Shown here in pieces: positions 24,121 through 33,158 of a stretch of DNA of 64,000 bases. The stretch covers positions 3,703,892 to 3,767,891 of the forward strand of contig LT599022.1 in the NCBI GenBank assembly GCA_900079695.1, read 5' to 3'. The stretch is from an uncultured Alphaproteobacteria bacterium. GTDB taxonomy: Bacteria > Pseudomonadota > Alphaproteobacteria > Rhodospirillales > Rhodospirillaceae. The notes under the pieces are model-generated. The model saw only the letters and a program-made list of their open reading frames with translations, did no database searches and was not told where the DNA came from. Positions within the stretch are counted from its first letter, which is position 1. Each line of letters begins with the position of its first letter. The translations under genes were made by a program, and so were the position numbers.

Positions 24121-25056
24121 ATGAAGACGACCGCAGCAGTGGTTCAGGACGCCTCGGTGCCGTTCGACGCCGAGGCCGCCGCGGCGCGCGCCGCCGCCCG
24201 CATCGCCGAGGCGGCGGACCGGGGTGCGCGGCTGGTGGCGTTTCCCGAGGCGTTCGTCGGCGGCTATCCCAAGGGCGCCAACTTCGAGATCGCGGTGGGG
24301 ATGCGCACCCCGGCCGGGCGCGACGCCTTCCGCCGCTGCTTCGACGGCGCGATCGCGGTACCGGGGCCGGTCACCGAGCGCCTCGGCCGCGCCGCCCGCG
24401 CCGCGCGCGCCCACGTGGTGATCGGCGTGATCGAGAAGGACGGCGGTACCCTCTACTGCACCGCGCTGTTCTTCGGCGCCGACGGATCGCTGCTGGGGCG
24501 GCACCGCAAGCTGATGCCGACCGCCGCCGAACGCCTGATGTGGGGCATGGGCGACGGCTCGACGCTGCCGGTGTTCGACACTCCGGCGGGCCGCCTCGGC
24601 GCGGTGATCTGCTGGGAGAACTACATGCCGATGCTGCGCATGGCGATGTACGCCAAGGGCGTGACCGTCTACTGCGCGCCCACCGCCGACGACCGCGAAA
24701 CCTGGCTGCCGACGATGCGCCACATCGCCCTCGAAGGCCGCTGCTTCGTGCTCTCCGCCTGTCAGGCGATCCGCCGCTCCGCGTTCCCCGAGGGGTACGT
24801 GGCGGTCGACGACGACGGCGGCGGCGACAACGACCGTTGGCTGATGCGCGGCGGCAGCGCGATCGTCGGCCCCCTCGGCGAGGTGCTCGCCGGACCGGTG
24901 TGGGAGGAGAGCGCGATCCTCACCGCCGAGCTCGACTTCGACGACCTCGCCCGCGCGCGCTTCGACTTCGACGTCGCCGGGCACTATGCGCGGCCCGACG
25001 TCTTCACCCTGTCGGTCGACGAGCGGCCGCGCGCCGCGGTGCGATCCGCCACCTAG
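24121..25056 (+). CDS. Nitrilase / carbon-nitrogen hydrolase
   Basis: A 311-aa member of the nitrilase branch. The catalytic triad is visible: Glu in VAFPEAFVGGYP, Lys in LGRHRKLMPTAAE and Cys in GAVICWENYMP. The length and the CWENYMP context match true nitrilases (nitrile to acid plus ammonia) better than amidases. AAGGAGA lies just upstream. With the neighbouring Liv transporter this suggests use of an imported nitrile- or amide-derived compound. Confidence 0.92.
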   Translation: MKTTAAVVQDASVPFDAEAAAARAAARIAEAADRGARLVAFPEAFVGGYPKGANFEIAVGMRTPAGRDAFRRCFDGAIAVPGPVTERLGRAARAARAHVVIGVIEKDGGTLYCTALFFGADGSLLGRHRKLMPTAAERLMWGMGDGSTLPVFDTPAGRLGAVICWENYMPMLRMAMYAKGVTVYCAPTADDRETWLPTMRHIALEGRCFVLSACQAIRRSAFPEGYVAVDDDGGGDNDRWLMRGGSAIVGPLGEVLAGPVWEESAILTAELDFDDLARARFDFDVAGHYARPDVFTLSVDERPRAAVRSAT

Positions 25057-25066
25057 GCCTCCTTCC

Positions 25067-25101
25067 GGGATTGCCGGGTCGATCCGACGTCCGGCAATCC
25101 C
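25067..25101. terminator. Hairpin downstream of the nitrilase gene
   Basis: GGGATTGCCGG (25067-25077) and CCGGCAATCCC (25091-25101) form a perfect 11-bp stem with a 13-nt loop, 10 bp after the stop. There is no T-tract, so it may stabilise the 3' end or act with Rho. Confidence 0.5.
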
Positions 25102-25376
25102 CATCGGCGGGTTCGCCGCTTACGTCTTCGAGCAGAAGGGAATCGGCGCTTGGCGGGTGAACATCGCCGCCGCCGTGGACGCTCCGGCGAAACGGTGGCC
25201 GGTTCCGGCCTCTCCGTTCGAGGGGGCGGCGCGGCTGCCCCCGAAACTGCCCGAAAAATAGGCTAACGCTTTCCGTATACACGCGTTTCGGATAAAACGC
25301 TTGCACGCGCTCGCCTTCTCCCGAACACTCCCTATGTGTAGATTCGCCAGCACAATCCATTGGGAGGACACCGAAG
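25102..25376. other. Intergenic region before the TAXI-TRAP operon
   Basis: No gene is supported. The right half (from about 25257) becomes AT-richer (AAAAATAGGCTAACG, GGATAAAACGC) and should hold the promoter of the transporter operon, but I could not place convincing -35/-10 boxes. GGGAGGA before the ATG at 25377 is a good ribosome binding site. Confidence 0.4.
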
Positions 25377-26354
25377 ATGGCCAAAAGCCTGCGGCAGAGT
25401 GCAGTGCGTACCCTCACCCTCGGACTCGCCGCCGCCGCGAGCCTTTCCCTCGCCCCCAAGCCCGCGTCCGCGGAGCAGTTCATCAACGTCGTCACCGGCG
25501 GCACCAGCGGCGTCTACTACCCGCTCGGCGTCGCCCTGACCAAGCTCTACGTCGACGCGATCCCCGGCGTCCGCACCTCGGTGCAGGCCACCAAGGCCTC
25601 GGCCGAGAACCTCAACCTGCTGCAGCGCGAGCGCGCCGAGCTCGCCTTCACCCTCGGCGACGCGCTCGCGGACGCCTGGAACGGCAACGAGGAGGCGGGC
25701 TTCCCACAGAAGCTCGACAAGCTGCGCGGCGTCGCCGCGATCTATTCCAACTACGTGCATTTCGTCGCCCGCGCCGATTCGGGCATCAAGTCGCTCAAGG
25801 ATCTCAAGGGCAAGCGCGTCTCGGTCGGCGCGCCGAAGTCGGGCACCGAGCTCAACGCCCGCGCGCTCCTCACCGCCAACGGCATCAAGTACTCCGATTT
25901 CTCCAAGGTCGAGTACCTGCCCTATGCCGAATCGGCGCAACTGATCCAGAACAACCAGATCGACGGCACCCTGCTGTCGTCCGGTCTCGGCGTCGCCGCG
26001 ATCCGCGAGCTCGCCGCCTCGACGCCGGTGGTGATCGTGCCGATCACGCCGGAGGAGATCGCCAAGATCGGCCAGGCGGTCTACCAGCCCGGCAAGATCC
26101 CCGCGGGCACCTACACCGGGCAGACCGAGGACGTGCCCACCGTCACCATCAACAACTATCTGGTGACCCACAAGGACGTGCCGGAGGACGTGGTCTACCG
26201 GATGACCAAGTCGATGTACGAGCACCTCGACGCGCTGGTCGCCGCGCATTCCGCCGCCAAGGCGATCGACCCGAAGAAGGCGCTCGCCGGGATGCCGCTG
26301 CCGGTGCATCCGGGCGCGGCCAAATATTACAAGGAAGTGGGTCTGACGAAGTGA
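25377..26354 (+). CDS. TRAP transporter substrate receptor, TAXI family
   Basis: A 325-aa periplasmic protein with a signal peptide ending ASAEQ. The TAXI signature is VVTGGTSGVYYPLGVALTKL, followed by QATKASAENLNLL and LKGKRVSVGAPKSGTELNAR. TAXI receptors work with fused TRAP permeases, and the fused permease gene follows. Candidate ligands in the family include glutamate, 2-oxoglutarate and other carboxylates; none can be chosen here. Confidence 0.93.
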   Translation: MAKSLRQSAVRTLTLGLAAAASLSLAPKPASAEQFINVVTGGTSGVYYPLGVALTKLYVDAIPGVRTSVQATKASAENLNLLQRERAELAFTLGDALADAWNGNEEAGFPQKLDKLRGVAAIYSNYVHFVARADSGIKSLKDLKGKRVSVGAPKSGTELNARALLTANGIKYSDFSKVEYLPYAESAQLIQNNQIDGTLLSSGLGVAAIRELAASTPVVIVPITPEEIAKIGQAVYQPGKIPAGTYTGQTEDVPTVTINNYLVTHKDVPEDVVYRMTKSMYEHLDALVAAHSAAKAIDPKKALAGMPLPVHPGAAKYYKEVGLTK

Positions 26355-26449
26355 CGGGGGCGGCCGCCGCCGCCTCTGCGATGCCGGTCGGCGCGGGAGA
26401 GCCCTTCTCCCGTTCCGGCCGGTCGTGATATCCGCCCCGAGAGGTCTTC

Positions 26450-28558
26450 ATGTCCGCCGATGATACTCCGTCCTCGTTGAGTGCCCTCGCCGACGCCCAG
26501 GAGCCCGCGCACAACGCCATGCCCGACCGCGCGACGCCGGTGGGCAAGGCGATGTTCGCGATCGCACTCGCGTTCGCCGTCTGGCAGGTCTACATCGCCG
26601 CCTACGCGCCGCTCTCCTCGGTGGTGCTGCGTGCGATCCACGTCGGCTTCCTGCTGCTGATGGTGTTCGGCCTCTCGTCGGCGAAGGCGGGCAGACCGCT
26701 CGCGGTCAAGGGCGCGGACTGGATCTTCGGCCTCGCCGCGTTCGCCACCGGGCTCTATCAGTGGGTCTTCGAGGGCGACCTGATCCTGCGCGCCGGCGAT
26801 CCCAGCACCGCCGACATCGTCGTCGGCAGCATCGCGATCGTGCTGGTGTTCGAGGGCTCGCGGCGGATCATGGGCCTCGCCCTGCCGTCGATCTGCCTCG
26901 CGTTCGTGCTGTTCGCGCTCTACGGCGAGTATCTCCCGTCGCCGTTCAACCACCGCGGCTTCGATTTCGACCAGGTGGTCGACCAGTTCGCGATGGGGAT
27001 GGAGGGGATCTACGGCACGCCGACCTACGTTTCCGCCACCTACATCTTCCTGTTCATCGTGTTTTCGAGCTTCCTCGAACGCGCGGGCATCATCCGCCTG
27101 TTCGCCGACGTCGCGATCGGCGTGTTCGGGCACACCCGCGGCGGCCCCGCCAAGGTGGCGGTGGTGTCGTCGGCGCTGATGGGCACGGTCAACGGCTCCG
27201 GCGTCGCCAACGTCGTCACCACCGGACCGGTGACGATCCCGATCATGAAGAAGATCGGCTTCAAGTCGGCGTTCTCGGGCGCGGTGGTCGCCACCGCCTC
27301 GATGGGCGGCCAGATCATGCCGCCGGTGATGGGCGCGGTCGCCTTCATCATGGCCGAGACCCTCGGCGTCTCCTACGCCGAGATCGTCCAGGCGGCGGTG
27401 GTGCCGGCGATCCTCTACTTCGGCGCGGCGTTCTGGATGGTGCATCTCGAAGCCTGCCGCCTCGGCCTCAAGGGGCTGCCCTACGAGGACCTGCCGGACT
27501 GGAAGACCGCGCTCCGCAAGGGGTGGTATCTGCTGATGCCGCTCGGCGTGCTGATCTACCTGCTGTTCCAGGGCTTCACGCCGTTGTTCTCGGGCACCAT
27601 GGCGCTCGCGATCACCGCGGCGCTGCTGATGGGGCTGCCGCTCGCGGCGCGGCTCGGGCCGTTCGCCTTCCGCGTCGCCTTCTGGGTGGTGCTCGGCGCG
27701 GCGGGCGGGCTGTTCTTCGAGTGGGGCGTGGACGTGATCTTCGCGGTGCTGGCGGTGCTGGCGCTGGCGCTGCTGGCGGTGCGCGAGGGCAAGAAGACCC
27801 TCCAGGTGGTGATCGACGCGCTCGTCGAAGGCGCGCGCAACGCGGTGCCGGTGGGCATGGCCTGCGCGCTCGTCGGCGTGATCGTCGGCACCATGACGCT
27901 GACCGGCGCGGCCACCAACTTCGCCCGCGCGATCGTCGCGGTCGGCGAGCACAGCCTGTTCCTCTCGCTGGTGCTGACGATGATCACCTGCCTGATCCTC
28001 GGCATGGGCGTGCCGACGATCCCCAACTACATCATCACCAGTTCGCTGGTCGGCCCGGCGCTCCTCGACCTCGGCGTGCCGCTGATCGTCAGCCATATGT
28101 TCGTGTTCTATTTCGGCATCATGGCCGACCTCACCCCGCCGGTGGCGCTCGCGGCATTCGCCGCCGCGCCGATCGCGAGAGCCGGGGGGCTCGAAATCGG
28201 CATCCAATGCATGCGCGTCGCGATCGCCGGGTTTGTCGTGCCCTACATGGCGGTGTACGCGCCGGTGATGATGCTGCAGGACGGCGGCCCGCTCGCCAGC
28301 GCGATCGGCTACTGGCCCGCGGTCGCCTACACCTTGGTCAAGGCGGCGATGTCGGTGGGGATGTGGGGCATCGCCAGCGTCGGCTTCTGGCTCACCTACC
28401 TCACCTGGTGGGAGCGCCTGTGGGCCGCCGCGGCCGCCTTCTGCCTGGTGGCGGCGTTGCCGCTCACCGATCAGGCGGGCTTCGCGATGGCGGCGGCGTT
28501 CTTCCTCTACACCTGGACGAAGCGCCGCAGGAGCATCGCCGCGGGGCAGCCCGGATGA
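26450..28558 (+). CDS. TRAP transporter fused permease (4TM + 12TM)
   Basis: A 702-aa membrane protein. Residues about 30-180 are the small DctQ-like part. Residues 190-690 are the DctM-like transporter with SALMGTVNGSGVANVVTTGP, VATASMGGQIMPPVMGAVAF, LGMGVPTIPNYIITSSLVGP and FYFGIMADLTPPVALAAFAA. Both halves match the Na+-coupled TRAP elevator fold. It is encoded 95 bp after its receptor and overlaps the DUF1850 gene by 4 bp. Confidence 0.94.
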   Translation: MSADDTPSSLSALADAQEPAHNAMPDRATPVGKAMFAIALAFAVWQVYIAAYAPLSSVVLRAIHVGFLLLMVFGLSSAKAGRPLAVKGADWIFGLAAFATGLYQWVFEGDLILRAGDPSTADIVVGSIAIVLVFEGSRRIMGLALPSICLAFVLFALYGEYLPSPFNHRGFDFDQVVDQFAMGMEGIYGTPTYVSATYIFLFIVFSSFLERAGIIRLFADVAIGVFGHTRGGPAKVAVVSSALMGTVNGSGVANVVTTGPVTIPIMKKIGFKSAFSGAVVATASMGGQIMPPVMGAVAFIMAETLGVSYAEIVQAAVVPAILYFGAAFWMVHLEACRLGLKGLPYEDLPDWKTALRKGWYLLMPLGVLIYLLFQGFTPLFSGTMALAITAALLMGLPLAARLGPFAFRVAFWVVLGAAGGLFFEWGVDVIFAVLAVLALALLAVREGKKTLQVVIDALVEGARNAVPVGMACALVGVIVGTMTLTGAATNFARAIVAVGEHSLFLSLVLTMITCLILGMGVPTIPNYIITSSLVGPALLDLGVPLIVSHMFVFYFGIMADLTPPVALAAFAAAPIARAGGLEIGIQCMRVAIAGFVVPYMAVYAPVMMLQDGGPLASAIGYWPAVAYTLVKAAMSVGMWGIASVGFWLTYLTWWERLWAAAAAFCLVAALPLTDQAGFAMAAAFFLYTWTKRRRSIAAGQPG

Positions 28559-29043
28559 CCCCGCCGCTGCTGTGCATCGCCGCCGGAGCCTATGCGGTGG
28601 CGATGTACGCCCCAACCTTCACGCTGTCGTGGGAACACTCGATCGAGAAGGTCGAGTGGCGCGAAACCTGGAAGGTGCGCGGCGAGACGATGCGCCCGGT
28701 GGAGGCGCGAATCCGGGGAACCGGCGCGGGGATGGAGCCGCCCGACGACGCGAAGCTCGTCGACGGATGGTTCGTCTATGCGCCCAAGGCCCAGCCGCTC
28801 AAGCGCCTGGAGCTGCCGGACAGCGCCTACACCAAGCCGCTCCGGATCTGCCTCGAAGGCAAGTGCCGCCCGATCCGTGCCTATCTGCCGAAGGCCGCGC
28901 CCGCCGATCAGCCGGTGGTGATCACCCTCGAACCCCGCGAATGCGGCGAAAACCCGGTGCCGGGGCTGCCCGAGGGCTATCGCATGCAGCCGCCGCTGCA
29001 TCCGCGCTCGTCCGACGACCCGCTGCCCAACCGCGTGGAGTGA
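28555..29043 (+). CDS. DUF1850 protein of the TAXI-TRAP operon
   Basis: A 162-aa protein with an N-terminal hydrophobic signal or anchor and the DUF1850 core FTLSWEHSIEKVEWRETWKV (HSxxK/xxWxE pattern) near residues 20-40. DUF1850 genes are commonly found beside TAXI/fused TRAP permeases; the function is unknown. Its start overlaps the permease stop by 4 bp. The tail is Pro-rich. Confidence 0.85.
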   Translation: MTPPLLCIAAGAYAVAMYAPTFTLSWEHSIEKVEWRETWKVRGETMRPVEARIRGTGAGMEPPDDAKLVDGWFVYAPKAQPLKRLELPDSAYTKPLRICLEGKCRPIRAYLPKAAPADQPVVITLEPRECGENPVPGLPEGYRMQPPLHPRSSDDPLPNRVE

Positions 29044-29164
29044 TGCGCGGCGGCGGGGGCGGAAAGTGGGCGGAAACACGCTTTCCGGTCTATTCTAACT
29101 CATTGACGAAGAATATAATCTCCCCGTTCGTGCGCTCTCCTTCCCACGTAGCCTCGGAGCCGTG

Positions 29165-30100
29165 ATGAAACCCGTGATCCTTCTCCTCGAACCGATGATG
29201 GCCGAGATCGAGGCCGCGCTCGACGCCGCCTACGACGTCCGCCGCGGCGGCGTCGCCGACGCGCTCGCCCTTTCCGGCGAGGCCGCCGCGACGGTCCGCG
29301 CGATCGTGACCGGCGGCGGCACCGGAGCGCCGCCGGAACTGGTGGCGCGCCTGCCGCAACTCGGCATCGTCGTGGTCAACGGCGTCGGCACCGACAAGAT
29401 CGACCTCGCCGATGCGCGTGCGCGCGGCGTGCGCGTCACCATCACCTCCGGGACCCTCGCCGACGACGTCGCCGACCAGGCGATCGCGTTGCTCCTGGCG
29501 GTGTCGAAGAAGGTGGTCCGCAACGACCGCTTCGTCCGCTCGGGCGGCTGGCTGACCGGCAACGTGCCGCTCGGGCGCAAGGTCTCGGGCAAGCGCGTCG
29601 GCATTCTCGGCCTCGGCCACATCGGCCGCGAGATCGCCCGCCGCTGCGAAGGGTTCGCGATGGAGATTTCCTACTGCACCCGCACGCCGGTGGCCGACGC
29701 CCCCTATCGCCATGTCGCCGATCCGGTGGCGCTGGCGCGGGACGTCGATATCCTGATCGTCGCCACCGTCGGCGGCGCGGGGACCCGGCATCTGGTGAAT
29801 CGCGCGGTGCTCGACGCCCTGGGGCCGGAGGGCGTGCTCGTCAACATCGCGCGCGGCAGCGTGGTGGACGAGGCGGAACTGGTGGCGGCGCTGGTGGACG
29901 GACGGCTCGGCGGCGCCGGGCTCGACGTCTTCGCCGACGAGCCGCGCGTGCCCGAGGCGCTGATGGTGCTCGACAGCGTGGTGCTTGCGCCGCATCAGGC
30001 GGGCGCGACGCTCGAAACCCGCACCGCCATGGGCCGCAACGTGTTGGACAATCTCGCCGCATTCTTCGCGGGGCGCGAACCGCCGACGCCGGTGGTTTGA
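29165..30100 (+). CDS. D-isomer-specific 2-hydroxyacid dehydrogenase
   Basis: A 311-aa protein. The NAD(P)-binding motif is GKRVGILGLGHIGREIARRC, and the catalytic Arg lies in LVNIARGSVVDEAELV. The Glu lies in LDVFADEP and the His in VVLAPHQAGATLETR. It resembles glyoxylate/hydroxypyruvate reductases more than lactate or phosphoglycerate dehydrogenases (no ACT domain). ATG at 29165 follows GTG at 29162. It sits between two TRAP uptake systems, so it may act on an imported 2-hydroxy or 2-oxo acid. Confidence 0.9.
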   Translation: MKPVILLLEPMMAEIEAALDAAYDVRRGGVADALALSGEAAATVRAIVTGGGTGAPPELVARLPQLGIVVVNGVGTDKIDLADARARGVRVTITSGTLADDVADQAIALLLAVSKKVVRNDRFVRSGGWLTGNVPLGRKVSGKRVGILGLGHIGREIARRCEGFAMEISYCTRTPVADAPYRHVADPVALARDVDILIVATVGGAGTRHLVNRAVLDALGPEGVLVNIARGSVVDEAELVAALVDGRLGGAGLDVFADEPRVPEALMVLDSVVLAPHQAGATLETRTAMGRNVLDNLAAFFAGREPPTPVV

Positions 30101-30183
30101 CCCTCGCCCGGCGGGTGCGCCGCAGAGCCGTGGTCGGGCCGCCCGCATTGCCGAATCATCGACCGCGCCAGGGAGAATTGTTG

Positions 30184-31215
30184 ATGTATCAGGTGTCTGT
30201 GAAGCGAGTGATGACGGCGACGCTGGTATGCGCCGCCGCCCTCGGGATCACCCCCGCCGCTTGGGCCGCCGGCGATTTCCAGAGCCGCAACCTCAAGATG
30301 GCGATCGTCAACCCGATCGAGCATCCGCAGGGGATCGGCGCGAAGAAGTTCGCCGAAGTGCTGGAGCAGAAGACCGGCGGCAAGATCAAGGTGAAGATCT
30401 TCGCCGGCGGCGTGCTCGGCGGCGAGCAGCAGGTCGCCTCGGCGATGCAGGGCGGCACCGTCGACATCTCCTCGATGGCGCCCGCGCAGCTGGTCGGCAC
30501 GATCAAGGAATTCGTGGTCCTCGACTTCCCCTTCGCCTTCGCCACCGACGCCCAGGCTGATGCGGTGCTGGACGGCCCGTTCGGCAAGAAGCTGATGAGC
30601 CTTCTTCCGGCGAAGGGGCTGGTGGGCCTCGGCTTCCAGCATCAGGGCTACCGGTCGATCTCCAACTCCAAGCGGCCGATCACCAAGCTCGAGGACATCG
30701 AAGGGCTCAAGATCCGCACCATCCTCAACCCGCTCTACGTCGACATGCTGAAGACTCTCGGCGCCAATCCGGTGCCGATGCCGTTCCCGGAACTCTACAC
30801 GGCGATGGAGACCGGCACCGTCGATGGTCAGGAGAATCCCGAGCTGACCGTGGTGGCGAGCAAGTTCTACGAGGTGCAGAAGTATTTCTCCGCCGACCGC
30901 CACATCTACAACACGCAGATGCTGATGGTGTCGAAGGCGCTGTGGGACAAGCTCTCCGACGACGAGAAGACCGCCTTCCAGGCCGCGTCCGACGAGGCTT
31001 CGGTCTATCAGCGCAAGGTCGCGCGCGGCATGATCGAGGACGCCCGCAAGGAGATGATCGCCCACGGCATGAAGATCAACGAGATCGCGCCCGAAGAGAT
31101 GGAGCGGATGCGCGTCGCGGTGCAGCCGGTGGCCGACAAGTACGCGGCCGATCTCGATCCGGCTCTGGTGAAGGAGTTCCGCGCGGAGCTCGAGCGGACC
31201 AAGACCCTCAAGTAA
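30184..31215 (+). CDS. dctP: TRAP transporter substrate-binding protein, DctP family
   Basis: A 343-aa protein starting MYQVSVKRVMT, with CAGGGAGAA upstream. Signal peptide ends AAWAAGD. Features: IEHPQGIGAKKFAEVLEQKT, FAGGVLGGEQQVASAMQGGT and the ligand-binding Arg region IEGLKIRTILNPLYVDM (an Arg that salt-bridges carboxylates in DctP proteins). TGTVDGQENPE is also typical. It delivers an organic acid to DctQM; the ligand is unknown. Confidence 0.92.
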   Translation: MYQVSVKRVMTATLVCAAALGITPAAWAAGDFQSRNLKMAIVNPIEHPQGIGAKKFAEVLEQKTGGKIKVKIFAGGVLGGEQQVASAMQGGTVDISSMAPAQLVGTIKEFVVLDFPFAFATDAQADAVLDGPFGKKLMSLLPAKGLVGLGFQHQGYRSISNSKRPITKLEDIEGLKIRTILNPLYVDMLKTLGANPVPMPFPELYTAMETGTVDGQENPELTVVASKFYEVQKYFSADRHIYNTQMLMVSKALWDKLSDDEKTAFQAASDEASVYQRKVARGMIEDARKEMIAHGMKINEIAPEEMERMRVAVQPVADKYAADLDPALVKEFRAELERTKTLK

Positions 31216-31227
31216 TCCCGCCGTTCG

Positions 31228-31255
31228 GCCGGCCCGCCCGTAAGGACGGGCCGGC
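31228..31255 (+). terminator. Attenuator hairpin between dctP and dctQ
   Basis: GCCGGCCCG (31228-31236) pairs with CGGGCCGGC (31247-31255) around a 10-nt loop, followed by TTTCC. It lies 12 bp after the dctP stop. Partial termination here would give the usual excess of binding protein over permease. Confidence 0.65.
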
Positions 31256-31282
31256 TTTCCGTTCGTCCATGGGGAAGGACCG

Positions 31283-31813
31283 ATGGCGTCGTTCGAAAGA
31301 TTGGTGATCCGGGCGATCAACGTCCTCATCGTCGCGTGCTTCGCGGTGATGCTGGTGATGGTGTTCGGCAACGTGGTGCTGCGCTACGTCTTCAATTCGG
31401 GAATTTCCGCCTCCGAGGAGGCGTCGCGCATTCTGTTCGTGTGGATGGTGTTTCTCGGTGCGGTGGTGGCGATGCGCGAGCATGGCCATCTCGGCGTCGA
31501 CTCCGCGGTGATGAAGTTGCCGCCGGGCATCCGCAAGGTGGTGCAGGGACTGGTGCTGCTGACGATGCTCTACCTGTGCGCCCTGATGCTGATCGGCAGT
31601 TGGCGGCAGGTGGTGATCAACACCACGACCTTCGCGCCGGTCACCGGCATGCCGATGTCGGTGTTCTACGCCACCGGGCTGGTCGGCGGATTCGGGATCG
31701 GCTGCTACATTCTCGTCGATCTCTGGCGGCTGGTCACCGGGCGCGCCGCGCCGCATCAGGTCGCCGCCTCCGCCGAAGCCACCGGCGCCGAAGGCGAAGG
31801 AGAGCCGAAATGA
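31283..31813 (+). CDS. dctQ: TRAP transporter small permease, DctQ family
   Basis: A 176-aa protein with four hydrophobic segments. The conserved FNSGISASEEASRILFVWMV region and GAVVAMREHGHLGVD loop are typical of DctQ. It forms the scaffold around DctM. It overlaps dctM by 4 bp. Confidence 0.92.
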   Translation: MASFERLVIRAINVLIVACFAVMLVMVFGNVVLRYVFNSGISASEEASRILFVWMVFLGAVVAMREHGHLGVDSAVMKLPPGIRKVVQGLVLLTMLYLCALMLIGSWRQVVINTTTFAPVTGMPMSVFYATGLVGGFGIGCYILVDLWRLVTGRAAPHQVAASAEATGAEGEGEPK

Positions 31814-33090
31814 TCGCCGTTCTATTTCTCGGCACGCTTCTCGGCGCGATTCTCGTCGGCATGCCGATCGCCTTCGCGCTGCTCGCCTGCGCCACCGTGC
31901 TGATGTGGCAGATGGACATGTTCGACGCGCAGCTGATCGCCCAGAACGCGATCAACGGCGTCGACAACTTCGTGCTGCTGGCCGCGCCGTTCTTCATGCT
32001 TGCGGGCGAGTTCATGAACGCGGGCGGGCTGTCGCGGCGCATCGTGGCGATGGCGTTGGCGCTGTTCGGCCACATCCGCGGCGGCCTTGGTTACGTCGCG
32101 GTGTTCGCGGCGATCATCATGGCGAGCCTGTCGGGCTCGGCGCTGGCCGATACCACCGCGCTCGGCGCGCTGCTGCTGCCGATGATGGCGGCGGCGGGCT
32201 ACAATCTCAACCGATCGGCCGGGTTGATCGCGTGCGGCGGAATCATCGCGCCGATCGTTCCGCCGTCGATTCCGTTCGTGATCTTCGGCGTCGCCTCGGG
32301 GGTATCGATCACCCGGCTGTTCCTCGCGGGCATCGTTCCCGGCATCCTCTGGGGAATCGCGATCATCCTCGCCTGGGCCTGGGTGACCCGCAAGGACAAG
32401 CTCGAACCCTCGCCGCGCGCCTCCCGCGCCGAGGTGGTCAAGGCGTTCACCGAAGGCATCTGGGCGCTGATCCTGCCGGTGATCATCATCGTCGGGCTCA
32501 AGATGGGGGTGTTCACCCCGACCGAGGCGGCGGTGGTGGCGGCGGTCTACGCCCTGTTCGTCGGCATGGTGGTCTACCGCGAGATCAAGCCGAAGGACCT
32601 GTTCGGCCTGTTCCTCTCGGCGGCCAAGGCGACCGCTTCGGTGATGTTCCTGGTGGGCGGCGCGATGGCGGCGGCGTGGCTGATCACGGTCGCCGACCTG
32701 CCCGGCCAACTGGTCGAGATGCTCGGCCCGGTGATGGGCAACAAGACCCTGTTCATGGTCACGGTGGTGGCGATCTGCCTCGTCATCGGCACCTCGATGG
32801 ACATGACGCCGACGATCCTGATTCTCGCGCCGGTGCTGATGCCGCTGGTCAAGCAGGCGCATATCGATCCGGTCTACTTCGGCGTGATCTTCGTGATGGT
32901 CAATGCGATGGGGCTGATCACGCCGCCGGTCGGCACCTCGCTGACCGCGGTGTGCGGCGTCGGACGGCTGAAGATCGGCGGGGTTTCGGCGGCGATGCTG
33001 CCGTTCCTGCTGGCCGAGGTTGCGGTCGTGGTGCTGCTGGTGCTGTTCCCCGACATCGTCATCGTTCCGGCGCGTTTCTTCGCCCGCTGA
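31810..33090 (+). CDS. dctM: TRAP transporter large permease, DctM family
   Basis: A 426-aa protein with about 12 membrane segments and two hairpin loops. Typical elements are FFMLAGEFMNAGGLSRRIV, ASLSGSALADTTALGALLLP, GGIIAPIVPPSIPFVIFGVA, GTSMDMTPTILILAPVLMP and NAMGLITPPVGTSLTAVCGV. It carries the Na+-driven transport sites. The operon ends at a strong terminator 17 bp downstream. Confidence 0.94.
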   Translation: MIAVLFLGTLLGAILVGMPIAFALLACATVLMWQMDMFDAQLIAQNAINGVDNFVLLAAPFFMLAGEFMNAGGLSRRIVAMALALFGHIRGGLGYVAVFAAIIMASLSGSALADTTALGALLLPMMAAAGYNLNRSAGLIACGGIIAPIVPPSIPFVIFGVASGVSITRLFLAGIVPGILWGIAIILAWAWVTRKDKLEPSPRASRAEVVKAFTEGIWALILPVIIIVGLKMGVFTPTEAAVVAAVYALFVGMVVYREIKPKDLFGLFLSAAKATASVMFLVGGAMAAAWLITVADLPGQLVEMLGPVMGNKTLFMVTVVAICLVIGTSMDMTPTILILAPVLMPLVKQAHIDPVYFGVIFVMVNAMGLITPPVGTSLTAVCGVGRLKIGGVSAAMLPFLLAEVAVVVLLVLFPDIVIVPARFFAR

Positions 33091-33106
33091 CGGAAGCCGG
33101 ATACGG

Positions 33107-33138
33107 AAAGGGCCGGGGGAGCGATCCCCCGGCCCTTT
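33107..33138. terminator. Bidirectional intrinsic terminator
   Basis: AAAGGGCCGGGGG (33107-33119) pairs perfectly with CCCCCGGCCCTTT (33126-33138) around a 7-nt loop. It lies between convergent dctM and the acetyl-CoA-synthetase-like gene and can serve both. Confidence 0.88.
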
Positions 33139-33158
33139 CGCTTTGGGTTCCGCCGACC

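Noticed and set aside
29060-29087. CGGAAAG/CTTTCCG hairpin as terminator of the TAXI-TRAP operon
   Set aside because: The stem is only 7 bp with a 14-nt loop and no T-tract, too weak to call.
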